Shown here: positions 9,413-16,353 of the stretch, piece after piece
Position numbering within the stretch: position 1 is the stretch's first letter
Layout of the letters: each line of letters begins with the position of its first letter
Assembly: GCA_900543095.1 (NCBI GenBank)
Contig: UQQD01000009.1
Location: 1-64,000 of the forward strand
Length of the DNA: 64,000 nucleotides
Direction: 5' to 3'
From: an uncultured Ruminococcus sp.
GTDB lineage: Bacteria > Bacillota > Clostridia > Oscillospirales > Acutalibacteraceae
Notes under the pieces: model-generated
What the model saw: only the letters and a program-made list of their open reading frames with translations
Database searches by the model: none
Told to the model about the DNA's origin: nothing
Program-made: the position numbers and the translations under genes

Positions 9413-9703
9413 ATGTTAGTATTAGTTACTTATGATGTCAGTACCGAAACTTCGCAGGGAAGAAAACGGTTGCGTAAGGTTGCAAAAGAATGCGTCAACT
9501 ACGGTAAAAGAGTTCAAAATTCAGTTTTTGAATGTGTAATGGACGCTGCAAAATGCAGAGAGGTCAAGGAAAAGTTAATAAATCTGATTGACGAAAAGGA
9601 AGACAGCATCAGGTTTTATTATCTTGGCAACAATTATAAAGCCAAGGTAGAACATTACGGGAAAAGCAATGATTTTGACGTTGAAGGAGTGTTGATAATG
9701 TAG
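9413..9703 (+). CDS. cas2: CRISPR adaptation protein Cas2
   Basis: Cas2 dimerises between two Cas1 dimers and measures prespacer length. The best start is ATG 9413, with AGGTG 11 nt upstream. It gives 96 residues beginning MLVLVTYDVSTETSQGRKRL, the normal length and opening of I-C Cas2, including the ferredoxin-fold Asp at position 8. An in-frame GTG at 9389, inside cas1, would add eight atypical residues. It is the last cas gene; the leader and array follow on the same strand. Confidence 0.95.
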   Translation: MLVLVTYDVSTETSQGRKRLRKVAKECVNYGKRVQNSVFECVMDAAKCREVKEKLINLIDEKEDSIRFYYLGNNYKAKVEHYGKSNDFDVEGVLIM

Positions 9704-9744
9704 TGCGAATGTTATGCTTGCATAAAAGTATCGGAGCATTCGCA
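9704..9744 (+). other. nested hairpin directly after cas2
   Basis: TGCGAATG (9704-9711) pairs perfectly with CATTCGCA (9737-9744). Inside, TTATGC (9712-9717) pairs with GCATAA (9720-9725) around a 2-nt loop, leaving an 11-nt bulge. No T tract follows, so it is not a standard terminator. It may protect the cas mRNA 3' end or mark the leader boundary. Confidence 0.6.
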
Positions 9745-9862
9745 CCTGAAAAACTGTAATTATTAAAGCTGATATTTCTATGTACAGGAATTTTTAAATA
9801 TTATTTTGTAAGAAGTTACAACTTCAAAATAAAATATGTCATAGATGATGTCAGTTTTTGCT
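9745..9862 (+). promoter_or_regulatory. CRISPR leader with possible promoter
   Basis: This AT-rich 118-bp stretch between cas2 and the first repeat is the leader by position. It contains a palindrome GAAGTT-AC-AACTTC at 9812-9825, flanked by ATTTT and AAAAT. A possible promoter is TTGTAA (9806-9811), 18-bp spacer, TAAAAT (9830-9835), which would start pre-crRNA about 20 nt before the first repeat. The leader is where Cas1-Cas2 should recognise the integration site. Confidence 0.6.
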
Positions 9863-12132
9863 GTCACCCTCCACACGGAGGGTGTGGATTGAAATTAATA
9901 TCATTTGCTATAACAAAATCCAACATAATTGTCACCCTCCACACGGAGGGTGTGGATTGAAATAAAAGGTATTGACAAGCATTACAAAATGTGGTACGTC
10001 ACCCTCCACACGGAGGGTGTGGATTGAAATTCAAACGGCATGGTAGAAAATAACAAAGAAAAATGTCACCCTCCACACGGAGGGTGTGGATTGAAATCGT
10101 AAAAATCAACCATAGTAATATCTCTTTACTGTCACCCTCCACACGGAGGGTGTGGATTGAAATTTAATTTTTAGGGTTTACACCCAACACACAGAGAATG
10201 TCACCCTCCACACGGAGGGTGTGGATTGAAATAAAAAATCGACAGTGCATATGAAGAGGCATATATCGGTCACCCTCCACACGGAGGGTGTGGATTGAAA
10301 TTGGAATGTATCAAAGACGGATGCAGACAGGGCGAAGTCACCCTCCACACGGAGGGTGTGGATTGAAATTTTACCTGAACCGGTAGTACCCGCAATAAGC
10401 AAATGTCACCCTCCACACGGAGGGTGTGGATTGAAATGGAAACAATAAAGAAAGGCAGAAAAAAATCGCATACGTCACCCTCCACACGGAGGGTGTGGAT
10501 TGAAATCGCTCTTGCCGCACTCGATAAATCCGTAATATTGTCACCCTCCACACGGAGGGTGTGGATTGAAATAGACTCTACGCTCAAAACGGCGAACCGA
10601 GCATTGAGTCACCCTCCACACGGAGGGTGTGGATTGAAATTGTTTGTCATAATATAATTTTACAGCAAAAAACAGTCACCCTCCACACGGAGGGTGTGGA
10701 TTGAAATACAAAAAGGAGAGATAAAAGCAATGAAAATCACAATGTCACCCTCCACACGGAGGGTGTGGATTGAAATTCCGTTGAGTGGTATTTTTTGGGA
10801 TTTTTTACCCGGGTCACCCTCCACACGGAGGGTGTGGATTGAAATGAAACCGATAGTGAATATACACAAAAAGAATATGGTCACCCTCCACACGGAGGGT
10901 GTGGATTGAAATTAACTGTCCGTTAAATAAAGATAAAATCCCCTATGTCACCCTCCACACGGAGGGTGTGGATTGAAATTTTTGTGGAGGGGTTGTTTTT
11001 TTGGATTTTAACGCCGTCACCCTCCACACGGAGGGTGTGGATTGAAATATCGTTAAGCAAAAACAAGATTATGAATTTAAAGTCACCCTCCACACGGAGG
11101 GTGTGGATTGAAATAGAGCATTGATGATTGCAGACCCGACGGTAACTGGTCACCCTCCACACGGAGGGTGTGGATTGAAATCCAAATAAATCTGCTGTGT
11201 TTGAGGAAAAAGAGTGTCACCCTCCACACGGAGGGTGTGGATTGAAATCATAAAAATCCTTTCATAATCTGAAAAATAGGTATGTCACCCTCCACACGGA
11301 GGGTGTGGATTGAAATAAAAAAAATCTTAAAAACTTTTCAAAAAAAGTATTGTCACCCTCCACACGGAGGGTGTGGATTGAAATTTGAAATACCCATTAT
11401 TGAGCATCCTACGAATAGGGTCACCCTCCACACGGAGGGTGTGGATTGAAATTATTATGTATTGTATCACATTTACAAGCAAAAGTCGTCACCCTCCACA
11501 CGGAGGGTGTGGATTGAAATTATATAGGCGTTTACTGCTTGTATAATATCCCAAACGTCACCCTCCACACGGAGGGTGTGGATTGAAATCCAAACAAGAA
11601 ATATAGCGTTATATACGCAGATCCGTCACCCTCCACACGGAGGGTGTGGATTGAAATTTTCTTAACTTTGTCAACAAAAGAATATCCGTCTGTCACCCTC
11701 CACACGGAGGGTGTGGATTGAAATCAAAGGATATGCTCAAGCTCGGCGCACAGTACCTTGTCACCCTCCACACGGAGGGTGTGGATTGAAATATATTGTC
11801 CTTATTGCGGTGCGAAAATGGATAAGGAGTCACCCTCCACACGGAGGGTGTGGATTGAAATTATTTTTCCGCCTGCTCCTTTTCAACCTCTGAGCGTCAC
11901 CCTCCACACGGAGGGTGTGGATTGAAATGATTATCTCGGCAGTATTGCAAATCAGGAGCTTGCCGTCACCCTCCACACGGAGGGTGTGGATTGAAATTAC
12001 CAAAGTATTCTGATGGTATGGTCAGAGTGCCGTCACCCTCCACACGGAGGGTGTGGATTGAAATCGGACAAAATAATAGCCGTCTCATTGACGGCTAAAG
12101 TCACCCTCCACACGGAGGGTGTGGATTGAAAT

Positions 12133-12167
12133 CCGCAAGGTCGGCAAAAATTATGGTGGCCGAGCTT
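12133..12167 (+). repeat. spacer 34, near-duplicate of spacer 38
   Basis: The 35-nt spacer matches spacer 38 in 33 of 34 aligned positions, with an offset of one nucleotide at each end and a single C/T difference near the 5' end. The first base, C, is what would be expected if the PAM of spacer 38 was TTC and this acquisition slipped by one base. Confidence 0.9.
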
Positions 12168-12405
12168 GTCACCCTCCACACGGAGGGTGTGGATTGAAAT
12201 ATCAGCAAAGACGACGACAGCTACAACTACAATGACGTCACCCTCCACACGGAGGGTGTGGATTGAAATTTATTGCAAGGAGGTGGAAAAAATGAAAACA
12301 GTAGGTCACCCTCCACACGGAGGGTGTGGATTGAAATTGGCATGATAAGGGCGGTGCACTTGATGATGAAACGTCACCCTCCACACGGAGGGTGTGGATT
12401 GAAAT

Positions 12406-12440
12406 CGTAAGGTCGGCAAAAATTATGGTGGCCGAGCTTG
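12406..12440 (+). repeat. spacer 38, near-duplicate of spacer 34
   Basis: This is the older of the two related spacers, four positions further from the leader. Shared core: AAGGTCGGCAAAAATTATGG and onward. In the frame reading RKVGKNYGGRA the C/T difference is synonymous (CGC versus CGT), which hints at allelic versions of one targeted gene. Confidence 0.9.
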
Positions 12441-13169
12441 GTCACCCTCCACACGGAGGGTGTGGATTGAAATGCTCGACGTGGATCGGCGGCATTATCG
12501 GCGGTATCTTGTCACCCTCCACACGGAGGGTGTGGATTGAAATGACGAACACTCACCATCAAAAGTGTTTAAAAAGAGTCACCCTCCACACGGAGGGTGT
12601 GGATTGAAATGTTTTAACATAACATATACTCCCTTAACCAAATTGTCACCCTCCACACGGAGGGTGTGGATTGAAATTGTTTTGGTCATATCGCCGAGGA
12701 CGCTCGTAATATAGTCACCCTCCACACGGAGGGTGTGGATTGAAATAATCCCGATAATGCAGCGGCTTGTAAGCAGTCTGAGGTCACCCTCCACACGGAG
12801 GGTGTGGATTGAAATTGCGCCGTCCTATCCATAGAGGTTTTTTTGAGCGTCACCCTCCACACGGAGGGTGTGGATTGAAATAGGGGGTGGAGTGTATGTC
12901 TTTCAATCTGAAAATGGTCACCCTCCACACGGAGGGTGTGGATTGAAATGGGATTATGACCTTATGTCCAAGGTTGCCTAGTGTCACCCTCCACACGGAG
13001 GGTGTGGATTGAAATTTGATTGGCAAAGACATAGAAGATATGTCGGTTGGTCACCCTCCACACGGAGGGTGTGGATTGAAATATTTGATGAACTAAATGT
13101 AATGCAGGCAGACAGCGGGTCACCCTCCACACGGAGGGTGTGGATTGAAATCCAGCCCCGTTTTGGATA

Positions 13170-13310
13170 TCAGTTGCATTGATATCTATGGATAAAGAAG
13201 TTCCATATGTGTGTAGTACCTCTCCATATTGGAATATCTTTGAGTTTGACTTGTCCATTTTCATAAATATACACACTGCCTCCGCAATAAGGACACCGGA
13301 TTGATTGCGT
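13170..13310 (-). pseudogene. ISL3-type transposase remnant, N-terminal zinc-ribbon part
   Basis: On the minus strand the frame reads RCPYCGGSVYIYENGQ, then VKLKDIPIWRGTTH and HRYQCN before TGA at 13170-13172. A CPxC knuckle followed by a K-x-KDIPI strand and a second Cys strand is the N-terminal zinc ribbon of ISL3-family transposases. It is cut off on both sides and lies opposite in strand to the C-terminal remnant next door, so the element has been rearranged. It begins only about 20 bp from the last CRISPR repeat. Confidence 0.55.
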
Positions 13311-13362
13311 TGACCTTAAACTCTCCTGAAACAGTACGCTTTCTCCAACTCTTTCTACTGCT

Positions 13363-13683
13363 CATTTTTACAAAGAGGATTTTCTTAAAATACTTGATTG
13401 CAAAGACAGACAGTCCGCAAAATCCGCTTTATCTGATTGGATAAATTCTGCTTTAGACTGCGGTATTACTCAATTTGAAAAATGCGCTGACACTATGATT
13501 AATTGGCTTCCGGGTATTCTGAACTCTTTTTCTTCTGCTATCACCAACGGCTTTACCGAAGGCTGCAACAACAAGATTAAAGTGCTTAAGCGTAACGCTT
13601 ACGGCTAAAGGAATTTCAAGCGTTTCCGTAATCGTATTTTACATATCTTTTCTCACCAAACTCAAAAACAAGCGACAGCTTGA
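13363..13683 (+). pseudogene. ISL3-type transposase remnant, C-terminal part with in-frame stop
   Basis: The frame from about 13363 reads HFYKEDFLKILDCKD, then SDWINSALDCGI, then NGFTEGCNNKIKVLKRNAYG, the conserved C-terminal block with the last catalytic Glu of ISL3-family DDE transposases. TAA at 13606-13608 replaces the expected Tyr codon of YGYRNF, and the same frame continues RNFKRFRNRILHIFSHQ to a TGA at 13681. A nonsense mutation plus loss of the N-terminal two-thirds make this a dead gene. Confidence 0.8.
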
Positions 13684-13702
13684 CTTGCTATCGCTTGTTT
13701 AT
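13666..13702 (+). terminator. hairpin at the end of the ISL3 remnant
   Basis: AAACAAGCGA (13666-13675) pairs with TCGCTTGTTT (13691-13700). It could end transposase transcripts and, now, read-through from the CRISPR array. A second hairpin, TAGAGGCG (13755-13762) with CGCCTCTA (13773-13780), follows. Confidence 0.6.
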
Positions 13703-13718
13703 TTCAATTCTTCTTTTT

Positions 13719-13748
13719 CGGGTTTACCCCAACTATTGACATAGAGCC
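13719..13748. repeat. probable ISL3-family terminal inverted repeat (one end)
   Basis: The sequence CGGGTTTACCCCAACTATTG followed by ACATAGAGCC resembles ISL3-family ends, which typically combine a GGGT..CCC block with TTGACA.AGAGCC. It lies just past the transposase C-terminus, as expected. No matching opposite end is visible beside the CRISPR array. Confidence 0.55.
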
Positions 13749-13749
13749 G

Positions 13750-14366
13750 AAAAATAGAGGCGACATCGCTGCCGCCTCTACGCTTATATATAGCTATATT
13801 TTTATCTATCAATTATTTACTCCATAAATTTTGGGATACTTAACTGTAGTTTGTTATCACCTCCCAAATATGGAATATTTGTTTTATGGATTAAGTATTA
13901 CATCGGACTAATCTCCTGTAAATATCAATTATTATTCCTTATATTCCTTATATATTATCTTATATATTATCATCAAGGATTAAATAACAGTCCCATTGGA
14001 ATATCTCCAATCTAAAAATTTTAGTTCTGTCAAAAATTATATTCTCATTGGAATAATCTCCAGTCGATTAAATCTTTTTTCAGCAATAACTTAAATTCTC
14101 ATTGGTCCAACCACCATAAATAAATTTCTTATAATATTAAATTTTGAATCAGTCTTACATATTCCCAATACCATAAGATTGAATCAACATTCACTTTTTG
14201 AGGCGTTACAATCTGACAAATATTTGTGATTATATCTTTAAATGAAAGCGTTTTTCGGTTTCAGATTGTCTTGCATTAAAGCATATACTTGATTTCAAAA
14301 TAAATAATGTTTTTTAACATTTAAAATAATCAGTTGCTTTACACAATCGGTTAGCTTTAATTTTTC
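13750..14366. other. AT-rich intergenic region with recurring CATTGG..CTCC motifs
   Basis: No convincing gene is seen. Four degenerate copies of a motif like CATTGGAATAATCTCCAGT start near 13901, 13994, 14046 and 14100. Read on the minus strand they look like GGAG-n8/9-ATG. A 9-bp inverted repeat, ACAATCTGA (14208-14216) with TCAGATTGT (14261-14269), could form a long hairpin. The region lies downstream of the strong minus-strand promoter at 14485-14513, so it may be transcribed. Confidence 0.5.
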
Positions 14367-14450
14367 TTACCGTATCGGGAATTGCCTGTTAGGCGGCAAA
14401 CTCCGTATATATTCTTTGATATGATTATAAAAAGGTCTTTTAACTTTCAT
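14367..14450 (-). CDS. 27-residue ORF with strong ribosome site, unknown function
   Basis: ATG at 14450 is preceded at 8 nt by AAGGAGG (14459-14465) and encodes 27 residues (MKVKRPFYNHIK...NRQFPIR), rich in basic and aromatic residues and without a membrane segment. A consensus promoter lies about 35 bp upstream. I do not recognise it. It could be a leader peptide, a small regulator, or the start of a decayed gene. Confidence 0.45.
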   Translation of the reverse strand: MKVKRPFYNHIKEYIRSLPPNRQFPIR

Positions 14451-14484
14451 ATTGACAACCTCCTTATCTCTTTTCTTCGTCTAT

Positions 14485-14513
14485 ATTATACATAATAAAT
14501 TTAACATTGTCAA
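14485..14513 (-). promoter_or_regulatory. perfect-consensus sigma-A promoter
   Basis: On the minus strand TTGACA (14508-14513), a 17-bp spacer and TATAAT (14485-14490) match the consensus exactly. It points toward the 27-codon ORF and the motif-rich region. Confidence 0.85.
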
Positions 14514-14602
14514 GTGTTTTATATAAATTATTTATATTTTTATTTTATCTACAACTATTGAATATAAAATTTAATTATGATATAATAAAAATGTTGAGGC
14601 GC

Positions 14603-14635
14603 AAAAACTCCTGCGGAATACCCGCAGGAGCTTTT
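14603..14635 (-). terminator. Rho-independent terminator of the GNAT gene
   Basis: CTCCTGCGG (14608-14616) pairs with CCGCAGGAG (14622-14630) around a 5-nt loop. T runs on both sides make it potentially bidirectional; the GNAT gene ends 18 bp away. Confidence 0.85.
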
Positions 14636-14652
14636 TGTATCGTATTAATTTA

Positions 14653-15141
14653 TTACAGCTCTTTGCGATAATAACAAACGCTTACAACGTCGCCAAACTT
14701 AACTGCAACATTCTTAATCACGCCCTCAAGCATAAAGCCGTTTGCCTCGTGAAAGCCGCAGGAATCGGTGTTGCTTTGTGTAATAATCGAAATCAGGTTC
14801 TTTATTCCCCTATTCTTAGCAGCAGCCTCAATTTCAGAAAGCAGAAGCGCTCCGATATGCTTGTGCATACTGGTATGATCCACATAGATTGTCAGATCGG
14901 CGGTACATCGGTATGCGCTTCTGAAATTAAAAACATCGAGATATGCAAATCCGACTACAGCTCCCCTGTCGTTTTCGGCAACAATAAACGGATAGTTTTT
15001 TAATATATCGGAAACACGGGCTTCATAATCGCTAAGCGTCAGTTCTTTTTCTTCAAGCGTGACGCAGGTGCTTTTGATATAATAATTATATATATCAAGA
15101 CAAGAATTTACATCCTCGGCTTTTATCGGTCTGATAAGCAT
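14653..15141 (-). CDS. GNAT-family N-acetyltransferase (PAT/MnaT-like)
   Basis: The 162-residue protein has the GNAT fold pattern: MLIRPIKAEDVNSCLDIYN at the start, the acceptor-site region FIVAENDRGAVVGFAYLD, and an acetyl-CoA loop in HKHIGALLLSEIEAAAK. The closing GFHEANGFMLEGVIKNVAVKFG resembles phosphinothricin/L-amino-acid N-acetyltransferases (Bar/YncA group), which acetylate free amino acids or analogues such as methionine sulfoximine. The true substrate is not evident. It is a single-gene unit with terminators on both sides. Confidence 0.8.
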   Translation of the reverse strand: MLIRPIKAEDVNSCLDIYNYYIKSTCVTLEEKELTLSDYEARVSDILKNYPFIVAENDRGAVVGFAYLDVFNFRSAYRCTADLTIYVDHTSMHKHIGALLLSEIEAAAKNRGIKNLISIITQSNTDSCGFHEANGFMLEGVIKNVAVKFGDVVSVCYYRKEL

Positions 15142-15172
15142 TACAACGCACCCTCACAAATTAATCGGACAA

Positions 15173-15203
15173 ACAAAAAGGAGCCGGTTAAGCTCCGCTT
15201 TGT
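15173..15203 (-). terminator. terminator of the XRE regulator gene
   Basis: On the minus strand GGAGC (15192-15196) pairs with GCTCC (15180-15184), flanked by ACAAAG and CTTTTTGT that extend the stem and supply the T run. Confidence 0.65.
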
Positions 15204-15255
15204 AAATATATGCATAGAGGAAAAAGCATAAATATCATTATTTAAGGCGAAATAA

Positions 15256-15507
15256 TCAGCCTGCTTCTCTGCCGAGAAGATAATCTACAGACACTTCAAG
15301 TATGTCGGCAAGTGCAACAAGCTCAACATCGGTAACAAAGCGTATTTGTCCCTCAAGCTTTGAAAGTCCCGAAGCGTTCATATCTACTCCGTTGACCTGA
15401 AGCTGAGCCAACAATTCCTTTTGTTTCATACCCTTTTGCTTTCTGACAAGCTCAACACGGTTGCCCACTAAGTTTCTGTCTCCAAGTTCCTGCTTGCGTA
15501 ATCTCAT
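15256..15507 (-). CDS. XRE-family helix-turn-helix regulator
   Basis: The 83-residue protein is almost entirely one HTH_XRE domain: VGNRVELVRKQKGMKQKELL, then the recognition region ASGLSKLEGQIRFVTDVELV, ending ALADILEVSVDYLLG. This is a Cro/C1-type DNA-binding domain with no sensor part. It may be autoregulatory; the upstream region holds its promoter and short direct repeats. Targets are unknown. Confidence 0.85.
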   Translation of the reverse strand: MRLRKQELGDRNLVGNRVELVRKQKGMKQKELLAQLQVNGVDMNASGLSKLEGQIRFVTDVELVALADILEVSVDYLLGREAG

Positions 15508-15569
15508 TTTTTAACTCTCCATATCAATAATAATTCTTTTTTAAAATTCTTTAAAAACATTGTAAAGTT

Positions 15570-15598
15570 ATTATAATACTTTAAGAGAAAAAAAACAA
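15570..15598 (-). promoter_or_regulatory. promoter of the XRE regulator
   Basis: Minus strand TTGTTT (15593-15598), 17-bp spacer, TATAAT (15570-15575), 63 bp before the start codon. Confidence 0.65.
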
Positions 15599-15746
15599 GC
15601 CTTTTTTGTAAATAAATTTAAAAAAATGAAATTTTTTGCGTATTTTAGTTACAAATTGATTATTTGCCGTTGTTTTAGATTATTTTTTTGCATAATACTT
15701 TAGTTTTATTATTACTGTTGCACAACTAATTATTCTAATGTGGAAC

Positions 15747-15810
15747 AATGTTAGTTCTGTGGAAAGTCGTTATTTTAATTGTTTAATAATGTTAGTTATG
15801 TTGAAAGTCG
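15747..15810. repeat. two imperfect direct repeats, 41-bp period, in a 390-bp gene-free region
   Basis: AATGTTAGTTCTGTGGAAAG (continuing TCG) at 15747-15769 recurs with two changes at 15788-15810. The gene-free stretch 15508-15862 is very AT-rich and otherwise contains only the XRE promoter. The spacing of about four helical turns would suit cooperative binding of a regulator. Confidence 0.5.
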
Positions 15811-15862
15811 ATTTTTATATAAATTACTACAAATAGTTTCATTGCTGTAATATTTACGCGCA

Positions 15863-15896
15863 ACAAAAAAGAAACTGCCGAAAAAGCAGTTTCCCT
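15863..15896 (-). terminator. terminator of the fhs-tsaE-tsaB-rpiB operon
   Basis: GAAACTGC (15871-15878) and GCAGTTTC (15886-15893) form an 8-bp stem; on the minus strand it is followed by TTTTTTG. Confidence 0.9.
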
Positions 15897-15903
15897 TGTT
15901 TTA

Positions 15904-16353
15904 TTACGGATTAAAGGTTCCGTTTTCGATTTCGGTAATCATTGCAAGACGGTTGTCGTGTCTGCCGCCCTCCTCGGGAGTGTTGAGGAAAATATCGGTA
16001 TACTTCACCGCATCTTCCTCGGTTGTTACTCTGCCTCCCATACAAAGTATATTTGCGTGGTTGTGGCGGCGCGTCATTTCAGCTCCGAATTCGTTGTTGA
16101 CTACTGCGGCACGAATCCCCTTGACCTTGTTTGCGGCTATCGAAATTCCTATTCCCGTTCCGCAGCAAAGTATTCCGAATTCATACTCGCCGCTTACAAC
16201 GGCTTTTGCAACCTTGTAGGCGTAAATCGGATAATCTACGCTTTCGGTGCCGAAGGTTCCGAACTCCTTGTACTCTATTCCCTTTTCGTCAAGATATTTT
16301 TTTACGGCAAGTATCAGGTTGTATCCGCCGTGGTCGCATCCGAGTGCTATCAT
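15904..16353 (-). CDS. rpiB: ribose-5-phosphate isomerase B
   Basis: RpiB interconverts ribose-5-P and ribulose-5-P in the pentose phosphate pathway. The 149-residue length is standard. Visible signatures are the N-terminal GCDHGG (5-10), the anion-hole loop CGTGIG (64-69) with the catalytic Cys, and RRHNHAN (95-101). It overlaps tsaB by 4 bp and is the last gene of the operon. A LacA/RpiB sugar-phosphate isomerase of other specificity is possible but less likely with this intact motif set. Confidence 0.92.
   Translation of the reverse strand: MIALGCDHGGYNLILAVKKYLDEKGIEYKEFGTFGTESVDYPIYAYKVAKAVVSGEYEFGILCCGTGIGISIAANKVKGIRAAVVNNEFGAEMTRRHNHANILCMGGRVTTEEDAVKYTDIFLNTPEEGGRHDNRLAMITEIENGTFNP

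Larger units (their letters stand above)
9863..13151 (+). CRISPR. type I-C CRISPR array, 49 repeats and 48 spacers
   Basis: A 33-nt repeat beginning GTCACCCTCC and ending GTGGATTGAAAT recurs 49 times with 33-37-nt spacers (first 9863-9895, last 13119-13151). By eye all copies are identical. Each repeat forms an 8-bp hairpin, CACCCTCC-ACAC-GGAGGGTG, followed by TGGATTGAAAT, the expected 11-nt 5' handle left by Cas5c. Orientation follows the cas genes, with the leader at 9745-9862, so the newest spacers are at the low-coordinate end. Several spacers carry recognisable gene signals: a Walker A codon run, ribosome site plus ATG, and a CPYCG zinc knuckle. This fits phage or conjugative-element origin. 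The array is long, implying an active history. Confidence 0.98.

Noticed and set aside
10178..13276. Series of 60-105-codon open frames across the CRISPR array, with repeated SIHTLRVEGD or FQSTPSVWRVT peptides
   Set aside because: They are translations of the repeat units themselves; the periodic peptide follows the 33-nt repeat and no ribosome sites support them.
14635..15003. 122-codon plus-strand frame
   Set aside because: Antisense shadow of the GNAT acetyltransferase gene; no ribosome site.
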